Part shown: positions 33,671-42,674 of the stretch, piece after piece
Position numbering within the stretch: position 1 is the first letter of the stretch
How the letters are laid out: the number at the start of each line of letters is the position of its first letter
Assembly: GCF_024612015.1 (NCBI RefSeq)
Contig: NZ_CP102512.1
Span: 8,556,001-8,620,000, forward strand
DNA from: Streptomyces sp. CA-210063
GTDB lineage: Bacteria > Actinomycetota > Actinomycetes > Streptomycetales > Streptomycetaceae
Direction of reading: 5' to 3'
Length of the DNA: 64,000 nucleotides
Translations under genes and position numbers: made by a program
Notes under the pieces: generated by a model
What the model was told of the DNA's origin: nothing
The model's input: the letters and a program-made list of their open reading frames with translations, nothing else
Databases searched by the model: none

Positions 33671-36475
33671 ATGACAGAGGACCTCTCACCGGCCGAGCGG
33701 TACGCGGCAGCCCGCAAGCGCGCTGCCGAGCAGGCCACCGCACTCGCCTCCTTCCGCGAGATGTACGACTTCGGTCTCGACCCCTTCCAGATCGAGGCCT
33801 GCCAGGCGCTGGAGGCGGGCAAGGGCGTCCTGGTGGCCGCCCCCACCGGCTCGGGCAAGACGATCGTCGGCGAGTTCGCCGTCCACCTCGCCCTCCAACA
33901 GGGCAAGAAGTGCTTCTACACGACACCCATCAAGGCGCTGTCCAACCAGAAGTACGCCGACCTGTGCCGCCGCTACGGCGCCGACAAGGTCGGCCTGCTC
34001 ACCGGCGACAACAGCGTCAACTCCGACGCCCCCGTGGTCGTGATGACCACCGAGGTGCTGCGGAACATGCTGTACGCGGGCTCCCAGACGCTCCTGGGCC
34101 TCGGCCACGTGGTCATGGACGAGGTGCACTACCTCTCCGACCGCTTCCGCGGCGCCGTCTGGGAAGAGGTGATCATCCACCTCCCCGAGTCGGTCACCCT
34201 CGTCTCGCTGTCGGCCACCGTGTCGAACGCGGAGGAGTTCGGCGACTGGCTGGACACCGTGCGCGGCGACACCCAGGTGATCGTCTCGGAGCACCGGCCC
34301 GTGCCGCTGTTCCAGCATGTGCTCGCCGGACGGCGGATGTACGACCTCTTCGAGGAGGGCGAGGGCAGCAAGAAGGCCGTCAACCCCGACCTCACGCGCA
34401 TGGCGCGCATGGAGGCCAGCCGCCCCTCGTTCCAGGACCGCAGACGTGGCCGGGCCATGCGCGAGGCCGACCGTGAGCGCGAGCGCAGACAGCGCTCGAG
34501 GATCTGGATCCCGAGCCGCCCCGAAGTCATCGAACGGCTCGACTCCGAAGGCCTGCTGCCCGCCATCACCTTCATCTTCAGCCGCGCCGCCTGCGAGGCC
34601 GCCGTCCAGCAGTGCCTGTACGCGGGGCTCCGGCTGAACGACGACGACGCCCGGCTCAGAGTGCGCGCCCTGGTCGAGGAGCGCACGGCGTCGATCCCGC
34701 ACGAGGACCTCCATGTCCTCGGCTACTACGAGTGGCTGGAAGGCCTGGAGCGCGGTATCGCGGCCCACCACGCGGGCATGCTGCCGACCTTCAAGGAAGT
34801 CGTCGAGGAACTCTTCGTACGCGGCCTGGTCAAGGCCGTGTTCGCCACCGAGACCCTCGCCCTCGGCATCAACATGCCCGCCCGCTCGGTCGTGTTGGAG
34901 AAGCTCGTCAAGTGGAACGGCGAGCAGCACGCCGACATCACACCGGGTGAGTACACGCAGCTGACCGGCCGTGCCGGGCGGCGCGGCATCGACGTCGAGG
35001 GCCACGCGGTCGTGCTCTGGCAGCGCGGCCTGAACCCCGACCACCTGGCCGGGCTCGCGGGCACCCGTACGTATCCGCTGCGCTCCAGCTTCAAGCCGTC
35101 GTACAACATGGCGGTCAACCTGGTCGAGCAGTTCGGCAGGCACCGCTCGCGCGAGCTGCTGGAGACGTCCTTCGCGCAGTTCCAGGCCGACAAGTCGGTC
35201 GTCGGGATCTCCCGGCAGGTGCAGCGCAACGAGGAGGGTCTGGAGGGCTACCAGGAGTCCATGACCTGCCACCTCGGGGACTTCGAGGAGTACGCGCGCC
35301 TCAGGCGGGAGCTGAAGGACCGCGAGACCGAGCTGGCGAAGCAGGGCGCGGCCCAGCGGCGGGCCGAGGCGGCCGTCGCCCTGGAGAAGCTGAAGCCGGG
35401 CGATGTCATCCATGTCCCCACGGGCAAGTACGCGGGGCTGGCGCTGGTGTTGGACCCCGGGCTGCCCGCCGGGCGGTCCAACGGCCACCGCGGGTTCGAG
35501 CAGCACGACGGGCCGCGGCCGCTGGTGCTGACCGCCGAGCGGCAGGTCAAGCGGCTGGCGTCGATGGACTTCCCGGTGCCTGTCGAAGCGCTGGAGCGGA
35601 TGCGGATTCCGAAGTCCTTCAATCCGCGTTCGCCGCAGTCGCGGCGGGATCTGGCGTCCGCGCTCCGCACCAAGGCCGGGCATCTCGTGCCCGACCGGCA
35701 CCGCAAGCGGCGGGCCGCGGCCGCGGACGACCGCGAGATCGCCCGGCTGCGTGCCGAGTTGCGGGCGCATCCGTGCCATGGGTGCACCGACCGTGAGGAT
35801 CACGCGCGTTGGGCCGAGCGGTACTACCGTCTCAAGCGGGACACCGCGCAGTTGGAGCGGCGTATCGAGGGGCGGACGAACACGATCGCGCGGACCTTCG
35901 ACCGCATCGTCGCCCTGCTGACCGAGCTGGACTACCTGCGGGGCGACGACGTCACCGAGCACGGGAAGCGGCTGGCGCGGCTGTACGGCGAGCTGGATCT
36001 GCTGGCGAGTGAGTGTCTGCGGGCGGGCGTGTGGGAGGGGCTCGGGCCTGCGGAGCTGGCCGCGTGTGTTTCGGCGCTGGTCTACGAGGCGCGCGTCAGC
36101 GATGACGCGATGGCGCCGAAGCTGCCGTCCGGGAACGCCAAGGCCGCGCTGGGGGAGATGGTGCGGATCTGGGGGCGGCTGGATGCGCTGGAGGAGGAGT
36201 TCCGGATCACGCAGAGCGAAGGGGTTGGGCAGCGGGAGCCGGACCTTGGGTTCGCCTGGGCCGCGTATATGTGGGCCTCGGGGAAGGGGCTGGACGAGGT
36301 GCTGCGGGAGGTGGAGATGCCGGCCGGGGACTTTGTGCGGTGGTGCAAGCAGGTGATTGACGTGCTGGGGCAGATCTCGGCGGCGGCGCCCTCCGGGTCG
36401 ACCGTGGGGAAGAGTGCGCGTAAGGCTGTTGATGGGCTGTTGAGGGGGGTTGTGGCTTACTCCTCGGTGGGGTGA
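33671..36475 (+). CDS. Ski2/Mtr4-like DEAD/DEAH-box helicase
   Basis: A 934-residue superfamily 2 helicase, related to actinobacterial HelY. Motif I AAPTGSGKT is near residue 56, motif II DEVH near 152, motif III SLSATVSN near 180, and motif VI QLTGRAGRRGIDVEG near 435. ALGINMPARSVV is motif V. A C-terminal Ski2 region (DSHCT-like, LVYEARVSDD...) completes it. A His/Cys segment HPCHGCTDREDHARW may bind metal. ATG 33671 is nearly leaderless, with the damage-type promoter just upstream. A role in RNA turnover or DNA repair cannot be decided from sequence; the promoter favours a damage link. Confidence 0.93.
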   Translation: MTEDLSPAERYAAARKRAAEQATALASFREMYDFGLDPFQIEACQALEAGKGVLVAAPTGSGKTIVGEFAVHLALQQGKKCFYTTPIKALSNQKYADLCRRYGADKVGLLTGDNSVNSDAPVVVMTTEVLRNMLYAGSQTLLGLGHVVMDEVHYLSDRFRGAVWEEVIIHLPESVTLVSLSATVSNAEEFGDWLDTVRGDTQVIVSEHRPVPLFQHVLAGRRMYDLFEEGEGSKKAVNPDLTRMARMEASRPSFQDRRRGRAMREADRERERRQRSRIWIPSRPEVIERLDSEGLLPAITFIFSRAACEAAVQQCLYAGLRLNDDDARLRVRALVEERTASIPHEDLHVLGYYEWLEGLERGIAAHHAGMLPTFKEVVEELFVRGLVKAVFATETLALGINMPARSVVLEKLVKWNGEQHADITPGEYTQLTGRAGRRGIDVEGHAVVLWQRGLNPDHLAGLAGTRTYPLRSSFKPSYNMAVNLVEQFGRHRSRELLETSFAQFQADKSVVGISRQVQRNEEGLEGYQESMTCHLGDFEEYARLRRELKDRETELAKQGAAQRRAEAAVALEKLKPGDVIHVPTGKYAGLALVLDPGLPAGRSNGHRGFEQHDGPRPLVLTAERQVKRLASMDFPVPVEALERMRIPKSFNPRSPQSRRDLASALRTKAGHLVPDRHRKRRAAAADDREIARLRAELRAHPCHGCTDREDHARWAERYYRLKRDTAQLERRIEGRTNTIARTFDRIVALLTELDYLRGDDVTEHGKRLARLYGELDLLASECLRAGVWEGLGPAELAACVSALVYEARVSDDAMAPKLPSGNAKAALGEMVRIWGRLDALEEEFRITQSEGVGQREPDLGFAWAAYMWASGKGLDEVLREVEMPAGDFVRWCKQVIDVLGQISAAAPSGSTVGKSARKAVDGLLRGVVAYSSVG

Positions 36476-36508
36476 GTGTCTGCCGCCCGGTGTGTGTAGG
36501 GGTGGGGA

Positions 36509-38167
36509 TCAGCTGGTCAGATAGTGTCTCCAGCTGCCGTGGGCGGTGATGTCCGGGGCGTCCTGCAGGGCTGTCGGCTCGCAGAGGAAACCCGGGGCCT
36601 GGGTGCCGTCGGAGAGTTCGATGGTGCCCAGGGTCATGGGGCGGGGGAGGGTGGTGAGGAGGCGGCCCAGGCCCTCCGCGGGGAGGCGCCAGATCTCTGT
36701 CTCGATCGGGGCGCCGCCTTCTCCTACGTGGACCAGGCCCGGCTTGGGTGGGGTCGTGCGGAGGGCGTGGAGGCGGTAGACGGGGGCCGTGGTGGTGGTT
36801 TGCTCCAGCTGGGCGCCCAGGGACAGGAGTTGGGGGTTCAGGGGCTGGCCCGAGAGGTGGGCGCCGACGACCGCCAGACGGGCTTCCGGCTGGAGGAGCG
36901 TGGCGATGCGGGCCAGTCGATCGTCCGTGAAGGCCGGGCCGATCAGCATGACGCCGAAGGGGAGGCCGTTCACCTCGCCTGAAGGGACGGCGACCGCCGC
37001 CAGGTCGAAGAGGTTCGTGGAGTTGGTGAAACGGCCCAGGCGGGCGTTCGCGCCCAGCGGGTCGGCGGCGACCTCGGCCAGCGTGGGGTGGCCCGGTGCG
37101 GTCGGCAGCAACAGGGCGTCCACGTCGGCCAGTTCGGCGAGTGCGCGGGCGCGCAGGGCCGTCAGGCGGTCCTGGTCGGCGAAGAGCTGGTGGGCCGGGA
37201 TGTCGCGGGCGCGGGTGATGATGCCGGCGACGGTGGGGTCGAGGGAGTCGACGCCGTCCGCAATTGCTTTGTCGATAAAGCTTCCCACTGCGGTGTAGCG
37301 CTCGGCTACGAACGCGCCCTGGTAGAGCATCGCCGCGGCCTCGGTGAAGGGGGTGAGGTCCAGTGCGCGTACGTCCGCGCCCGCGGCGGTCATACGGGCC
37401 ACGGTCGCCTCGTATGCCTCCGTCCAGCCCTTGTCCAGCTCGCCCAGCTGCTCGCGCGGGGGGACCGCGATGCGCCACGGGCCCGGGGTGCGCTGGGGGA
37501 GCGGTGGGAGGGGACGGCCGGGTGGAGAGGTCATGTGGGCGAGGGCCTGTTCGGCCTCCGGGAGGGTGCGGGCGAACACCGTCACACAGTCGATCGAGGC
37601 GCAGGCCGGGACCACGCCGGTGGTGGGGACCAGGCCTCGGGTGGGCTTCAGGCCGACGATGCCGTTGAAGGCGGCGGGGACCCTGCCGGAGCCGGCCGTG
37701 TCGGTGCCGAGGGCGAAGTCGACGATGCCCAGCGCCACCGCTACGGCCGAGCCGGAGCTGGAGCCGCCGCTGATCCTGGACGGGTCGTGGGCGCCCCGGA
37801 CGGCGCCGTGGGGGGAGCGGGTGCCGACCAGGCCTGTGGCGAACTGGTCCAGGTTGGTGGTGCCGAGAACGAGGGCGCCGGCCTCGCGGAGGCGGGCGAC
37901 GACCGGGGCGTCGGCGTCGGGGGTGTAGGCGTAGGCCGGGCAGCCTGCGGTGGTGGGGAGGCCGTGGACGTCGATGTTGCCCTTGACGGCGAAGAGGCGG
38001 CCGGCCAAGGGGAGGCGGTCACCTGCGGCCAGGCGGGCGTCGAGGGCTCGGGCTTCGGCCTCCACCTCGGGCTGGGGGCGTAGGTCGATCCAGATCTCGG
38101 GGCGGTCCACGGCGTCGATGCGGGCGTAGGCCATGCGGACTCTGGTGAGGGTGCGGGACTGCGACAT
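36509..38167 (-). CDS. atzF: Allophanate hydrolase (AtzF type)
   Basis: A 552-residue amidase-signature enzyme that hydrolyses allophanate to ammonia and carbon dioxide. The Ser-cisSer-Lys triad region is visible: Lys62 in FAVKGNID, GGSSSGSAVAVA (about 134-145), and Ser160 in GTDTAGSGR. The C-terminal domain (about 430-552, VYRLHALRTTPPKPGLVHVGEGG...) is the AtzF-specific extension. ATG 38167 has AGGAG seven bases before; the open frame continues far upstream but only as antisense or repeat sequence. It is the last gene of the carboxylase operon, separated from the carboxylase by 326 bp of repeats and a hairpin. Confidence 0.94.
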   Translation of the reverse strand: MSQSRTLTRVRMAYARIDAVDRPEIWIDLRPQPEVEAEARALDARLAAGDRLPLAGRLFAVKGNIDVHGLPTTAGCPAYAYTPDADAPVVARLREAGALVLGTTNLDQFATGLVGTRSPHGAVRGAHDPSRISGGSSSGSAVAVALGIVDFALGTDTAGSGRVPAAFNGIVGLKPTRGLVPTTGVVPACASIDCVTVFARTLPEAEQALAHMTSPPGRPLPPLPQRTPGPWRIAVPPREQLGELDKGWTEAYEATVARMTAAGADVRALDLTPFTEAAAMLYQGAFVAERYTAVGSFIDKAIADGVDSLDPTVAGIITRARDIPAHQLFADQDRLTALRARALAELADVDALLLPTAPGHPTLAEVAADPLGANARLGRFTNSTNLFDLAAVAVPSGEVNGLPFGVMLIGPAFTDDRLARIATLLQPEARLAVVGAHLSGQPLNPQLLSLGAQLEQTTTTAPVYRLHALRTTPPKPGLVHVGEGGAPIETEIWRLPAEGLGRLLTTLPRPMTLGTIELSDGTQAPGFLCEPTALQDAPDITAHGSWRHYLTS

Positions 38168-38212
38168 CTGTGCTCCTGGGCTGGGGTGGTTCCGTCGGCT
38201 GCGGGCCGGTGG

Positions 38213-38263
38213 GTGGTGTGTGCCCACCCGTTCCGCCCTGCGGAACGACTGCCCACACACCAC
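38213..38263 (-). repeat. Two-tier hairpin upstream of the allophanate hydrolase gene
   Basis: The outer arms GTGGTGTGTG (38213-38222) and CACACACCAC (38254-38263) pair perfectly. Inside, CGTTCCGC (38229-38236) pairs with GCGGAACG (38240-38247). On the minus-strand transcript it lies 46 bp before the start codon. It could be an intercistronic terminator, attenuator or RNA-stability element. Confidence 0.65.
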
Positions 38264-38475
38264 CAGCGGGGCTGTAAGGCACCCGGCGGGGCGGCCGGCG
38301 GTGCACCACGGCTGGGGTGTGAGGTACCTGGTAGGGCGGCTGGCCGTACACCACCGCTGGGGTGAGGTGGGGCAGCAGCCTGCGCACCACCGGCCGGGTT
38401 GTGGGTGCCTGGCGGGGCGGCCGGCTGTACACCACCGGCCCGGTTGTGAGGTGCCTGGTGGAGTGGGCGGTCGCC
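38257..38475. repeat. Degenerate tandem repeat, about 46-bp unit, five copies
   Basis: The anchor [AG]CACCAC recurs at 38257, 38303, 38348, 38384 and 38430, giving spacings of 46, 45, 36 and 46 bp. Shared pieces are GGCTGGGGTGTGAGGT, GTGCCTGGCGGGGCGGCC and GTACACCACCGG. The period is not a multiple of three, so it is not a coding repeat. It fills the spacer between the carboxylase and hydrolase genes. Confidence 0.7.
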
Positions 38476-38493
38476 GACCATCCGGCGAGGGTG

Positions 38494-41400
38494 TCACTCC
38501 TCCCCGGTGGCTGTCGGCGTCAGAATGACGAGCGCTGTGCCCGCTTCCACCTGAGCGCCCGGCCTGGTCAGGATCTGTTCGACCGTGCCGTCCATCGGCG
38601 CGTGGACGCGGGACTCCATCTTCATCGCCTCCAGGGTCAGCAAGGGCTGGTCGGTGGTCACCCGGTCTCCCGGTTGTATGTGCAGTTGCCAGACCGAGGC
38701 GGCGAACTCGGCTTCGATCAGGTGGCCGCCCTCGGGGACGTGAATCTCCGCCGGGGGACCCGGCGCGGCGGTCGTCGTCTCCGCTCTCGTGAACTCGCCG
38801 GCGGCCTCCCAGGCCGCCCTCTCCGCCGCGAAGGCGGTCTGTTGCCCGGACCTGAACTCGGCTATGGAGTCGGCGTGTTCGGTCAGGAACGTCTGGTACT
38901 CGGCGAGGGAGAAGGTGCCCTGCTCCACGCGCGGCACGAACCGGCCCGAGATGATGTCCGACCGGAGGGACAGGAGTTCGTCGGCGTCGACCGGGTACCA
39001 CTTGACGCGGTCGAAGAAGCGGAGGAGCCAGGGGGAGCCGGACTCGAAGGCGCCGCGTTGTTGCCAGGGGGACCAGACCTGGGTGGTGCGGCCGACGAAC
39101 TGGTAGCCGCCGGGGCCCTCCATGCCGTAGACGCAGAGGTACGCGCCGCCGATGCCGACCGAGTTCTCGGCGGTCCAGGTGCGGGCCGGGTTGTACTTCG
39201 TCGTGACCAGGCGGTGGCGGGGGTCCAGCGGGGTCGCGACCGGGGCGCCCAGGTAGACGTCGCCGAGGCCCAGGACCAGGTACTCCGCGGCGAAGACCGT
39301 GTCGTAGACGTCGGCCGGCGAGTCCAGGCCGTTGACGCGGCGGATGAACTCGATGTTCCAGGGGCACCAGGGCGCGTCGTCGCGGACGCCCGCCATGTAG
39401 CGGGCGATGGCCTCGCGGGTCGCGGGGTCGTCCCAGGAGAGCGGGAGGTGGATGGTGCGGGAGGGGACGACCAGTTCGTCCGCCGGGGGGATGGTCGCGA
39501 CGATCTCCCTTACCGCAGCGAGGAGTTCGGGTTGCGGGAGCAGCGTCGGGTCCGTCTGGATCTGGAGGGAGCGGATGCCGGGGGTGAGGTCGGTGACGCC
39601 GTCGAGGGCGGCCTCCGCGACCGCTTCCATCAGGGCGTGCACCCGCATGCGCAGCGCCAGATCGAGCTGCATGGGGCCGAACTCGATCAGGAGGTTGTCG
39701 TCGCCGCTGCGGCGGTAGGTCACATCGCCGTCGCGGGCCAGGACGCCGCCGTCGACGATCGCGGGGCGGGGCGAGGTGTCGTCCGCCACCGGGAGGAAGC
39801 GGACCGTGTCTCCCGGGCGCAGCTGGCCGAGCTTCCAGCGCTCGGTGGAGACGACCGTGGCCGGGCAGACGAAGCCGCCGAGGGAGGGGCCGTCGGGGCC
39901 GAGGAGGACCGGCATGTCGCCGGTGTAGTCGACGGCGCCGACCGAGTACGGGGTGTCGTGGATGTTGGAGGGGTGCAGGCCCGCCTCGCCGCCGTCGGTG
40001 CGGGCCCAGCGGGGCTTCGGCCCGACCAGCCGTACACCGGTGCGGGCCGAGTTGAAGTGGACCTTCCAGTCGGCCGCGTAGAACTCGTGGATGTCCTCCT
40101 CGGTGAAGAACTCCGGTGCCGCGTGCGGGCCTTCGAGGGCGGCCACCTGCCAGGAGGAGGTGAAGGGAGGTCGTGCTTCGGGCGGGACGGGGCGGCCTTC
40201 CGTGACTGTGCCGCCGTGCAGGACGTCGCCCGTGCGCAGCGCCCGTCCGCCGTGGCCGCCGAAGCGGCCCAGGGTGAAGGTGGCCGCGCTGCCCAGGAAC
40301 GGGGGGACGTCCAGGCCGCCGCCCGCGAAGAGGACGTACGTGCGGAGCCCGTGGTCCGTGGGCGCCCCGACGGCCAGTACCGCTCCGGCGGGCACCGTCA
40401 CCGGCTCCCACCGCGCGACCGGTGAGCCGTCCACGGTCACCGGGGCGGGGGCGCCCGTCACACAGACCGTGGTGGCGTGGGTGAAGCGGAGGGACGGCCC
40501 CTGGAGGGTGCATTCGAGGCCGGGGGCGCCCTCGGGGTTGCCGAGCGCCCGGTTGCCGAGGCGGAAGGAGAGGTCGTCCATGGGGCCGCAGGGCGGGACG
40601 CCGACCTGCCAGTAGCCGGTACGGCCGGGCCAGTCCTGGACGGTGGTGAGGGTGCCGCCCGAGACGACCTCGATCCGGGGGGTCGGGTCGGTCACGGACG
40701 CGAGGGTGGCCGTGGTGTGGGTGGCCTGCCGGAAGTCCCGGTCGTCGAGGGCCGCCCGGAGCTGGCCCAGGTTGGTCTCGATGCCGTCGACGCGGGTCCG
40801 GGCCAGCGCCTCGTCGAGCCGGCGCAGGGCGTGGGCGCGGTCGGAGCCGTGGGCGACGACCTTGGCGAGCAGCGGGTCGTACGCCGTGGTGACCTCGGTG
40901 CCCGTCTCCACCCAGCCGTCCACGCGGACGTCCTGGGGGAACTCGACCCGGGTCAACAGGCCCGCGCTCGGCCGGTGTGCACGCGAGGGGTCCTCGGCGT
41001 AGACGCGGGCCTCGACGGCGTGCCCGAGGGGTTGGGCCGGGGCCTGTACGACGGCGGAGTCGCCGCGCGCCAGGCGCAGCATCCAGGCGACGAGGTCGAC
41101 GCCGTAGATCTCCTCGGTGACCGGATGCTCCACCTGGAGGCGGGTGTTGACCTCCAGGAAGTACGCCTCCTCGCGCGCGGCGTCGTAGACGAACTCGACG
41201 GTGCCGGCGGAGCGGTACTCGACGCTCGCGCACAGGTCGCGGGCAGAGGCGGTCAGTCGCGCGCGGACGTGGTCGGGGAGGCCGGGGGCCGGGGCCTCCT
41301 CGACGACCTTCTGGTTGCGGCGCTGGAGGGTGCAGTCGCGGTCGCCGAAGGTGACGACGAGGCCGTCGCCGTCGCCGAAGACCTGCACCTCGACATGGCG

Positions 41401-42024
41401 GGCCCGCTCGACGAGGCGTTCGAGATAGACACCTGACGAGGCCGCGGAGAAGGAGGCGGCGGCGATGCGCCGCACCCGGTCCCAGGCCTCGGTCAGTTCA
41501 TCGGCGGAACGACATGCCGACATACCGATACCACCGCCACCGCCGGTGGCCTTGAGCATCACCGGATAGCCGATGGCCGAGGCCTGGTCGAGGGCTTCGG
41601 CGAGGGAAGGCAGCAGGTCGGTGCCGGGAAGGAGCGGAACGCCCGCGGCCTCGGCGGCCGCGCGTGCGGTGTGCTTGGCGCCGAACAGCTCCAACTGGTC
41701 GGGGGTCGGGCCGACGAACACGATGTCCGCGTCCGCGCAGCGGCGGGCGAAGGCCGCGTCCTCGGAGAGGAAGCCGTAGCCGGGGTGGATGGCGCCCGCG
41801 CCCGTGTCCTTGGCGGCCTTCAGGACCAGGTCCGTGTCGAGGTACGACTCCTTCGCGGGTGCCGGGCCGAGCCGCACCGCCTCGTCGGCGAGCCGGACAT
41901 GGGCGGCGGCGCGGTCGGCGTCGGAGTACACGGCGACCGTACGCAGGCCCAGTGCGCGGGCGGTGCGGATGATCCGGACGGCGATCTCGCCCCGGTTCGC
42001 CACCAGCAGCGTGTCGAAGGTCAT
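38494..42024 (-). CDS. Urea/guanidine carboxylase (biotin-dependent)
   Basis: A 1,176-residue fused enzyme. The biotin carboxylase part (1-450) begins FDTLLVANRGEIAVRIIRTARALG and has KATGGGGGIGM (ATP loop) and EVNTRLQVEHPVTEE. The carboxyltransferase part (about 465-1030) is built of the AHS2- and AHS1-like halves (GRTGYWQVGVPPCGPMDDLSFRLGN). The biotin carrier ends the chain with EAMKMES, biotinyl Lys1135. The family makes allophanate from urea or carboxyguanidine from guanidine. The two flanking DUF1989 genes point to guanidine, since such pairs form carboxyguanidine deiminase. ATG 42024 has GAGGAG upstream and overlaps the previous stop (ATGA). Confidence 0.93.
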   Translation of the reverse strand: MTFDTLLVANRGEIAVRIIRTARALGLRTVAVYSDADRAAAHVRLADEAVRLGPAPAKESYLDTDLVLKAAKDTGAGAIHPGYGFLSEDAAFARRCADADIVFVGPTPDQLELFGAKHTARAAAEAAGVPLLPGTDLLPSLAEALDQASAIGYPVMLKATGGGGGIGMSACRSADELTEAWDRVRRIAAASFSAASSGVYLERLVERARHVEVQVFGDGDGLVVTFGDRDCTLQRRNQKVVEEAPAPGLPDHVRARLTASARDLCASVEYRSAGTVEFVYDAAREEAYFLEVNTRLQVEHPVTEEIYGVDLVAWMLRLARGDSAVVQAPAQPLGHAVEARVYAEDPSRAHRPSAGLLTRVEFPQDVRVDGWVETGTEVTTAYDPLLAKVVAHGSDRAHALRRLDEALARTRVDGIETNLGQLRAALDDRDFRQATHTTATLASVTDPTPRIEVVSGGTLTTVQDWPGRTGYWQVGVPPCGPMDDLSFRLGNRALGNPEGAPGLECTLQGPSLRFTHATTVCVTGAPAPVTVDGSPVARWEPVTVPAGAVLAVGAPTDHGLRTYVLFAGGGLDVPPFLGSAATFTLGRFGGHGGRALRTGDVLHGGTVTEGRPVPPEARPPFTSSWQVAALEGPHAAPEFFTEEDIHEFYAADWKVHFNSARTGVRLVGPKPRWARTDGGEAGLHPSNIHDTPYSVGAVDYTGDMPVLLGPDGPSLGGFVCPATVVSTERWKLGQLRPGDTVRFLPVADDTSPRPAIVDGGVLARDGDVTYRRSGDDNLLIEFGPMQLDLALRMRVHALMEAVAEAALDGVTDLTPGIRSLQIQTDPTLLPQPELLAAVREIVATIPPADELVVPSRTIHLPLSWDDPATREAIARYMAGVRDDAPWCPWNIEFIRRVNGLDSPADVYDTVFAAEYLVLGLGDVYLGAPVATPLDPRHRLVTTKYNPARTWTAENSVGIGGAYLCVYGMEGPGGYQFVGRTTQVWSPWQQRGAFESGSPWLLRFFDRVKWYPVDADELLSLRSDIISGRFVPRVEQGTFSLAEYQTFLTEHADSIAEFRSGQQTAFAAERAAWEAAGEFTRAETTTAAPGPPAEIHVPEGGHLIEAEFAASVWQLHIQPGDRVTTDQPLLTLEAMKMESRVHAPMDGTVEQILTRPGAQVEAGTALVILTPTATGEE

Positions 42025-42674
42025 TCCCGGTCTCCTCGGCTGTCGGCGGGCGCGTCGACGGTCATCTCCACGGCCGTCGGGTCGAAGCCGTTGCAGGGGT
42101 TGTTGATCTGGGGGCAGTTGGAGACCAGCACGAGCACATCGCACTCGGCGCGCAGGGTCAGGGCGAGGCCGGGGGCGGAGATGCCGTCGACGATGCCGAG
42201 GGTGCCGTCCTTCTCGACCGGCACGTTCATGTACCAGTTGATGTTCGACACGAGGTCGCGTTTGCCGAGGCCGTGCTTGGCGCCCTCCGCGAGGAAGTTG
42301 TCCACGCAGGCGTGCTGCGACCAGGTGTGGTGCCCGTACCGCAGCGTGTTCGACTCCTTGGAGCAGGCGCCGCCGACCGTGTCGTGCCGGCCCACGTCGT
42401 CGGCGACCACGGTCATCAGCGGGGTGTGCTCGTTGGACATCAGCACGCTGCCGGTGGTGAGGAAGATGCCGCCCTGGGCGTGGATCGTGTCGGGCGCGCT
42501 GTAGCGGACGGATGTGTCGTGGGCGTCGTAGACGAGGAAGTCGACGGCCTGGTTGCCGTGCAGATCGGTGAGGGTGAGGGTCTCGCCGGTGCGGAGCACG
42601 GACGACCAGGCCGCCCGGGCCGGAACGACGGTCTTCATGCGGTCCCCGGTCTCCGTACGATTCCCGGTCTTCAT
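42021..42674 (-). CDS. Urea carboxylase-associated protein 1 (DUF1989; probable carboxyguanidine deiminase subunit)
   Basis: A 217-residue DUF1989 protein. Family landmarks are NQAVDFLVYDAHD, RYSAPDTIHAQGGIFLTTGSVLMSNEHTPLMTVVADDVGRHDTVGG, SKESNTLRYGHH and SNCPQINNPCNGFDPTAVEM. Paired DUF1989 proteins are reported to form the CgdAB carboxyguanidine deiminase in guanidine degradation; older annotation calls them urea carboxylase-associated. ATG 42674 overlaps the stop of the upstream gene (ATGA) and the stop overlaps the carboxylase start the same way, so translation is coupled. An internal ATG (MKTVVPARAAW) is less likely. Confidence 0.9.
   Translation of the reverse strand: MKTGNRTETGDRMKTVVPARAAWSSVLRTGETLTLTDLHGNQAVDFLVYDAHDTSVRYSAPDTIHAQGGIFLTTGSVLMSNEHTPLMTVVADDVGRHDTVGGACSKESNTLRYGHHTWSQHACVDNFLAEGAKHGLGKRDLVSNINWYMNVPVEKDGTLGIVDGISAPGLALTLRAECDVLVLVSNCPQINNPCNGFDPTAVEMTVDAPADSRGDRE

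Noticed and set aside
36509..41233. A 1,574-codon frame that seems to fuse allophanate hydrolase to an upstream domain
   Set aside because: The extra part is the carboxylase gene read in the wrong frame plus the tandem repeat. A good ribosome site marks the hydrolase start at 38167.
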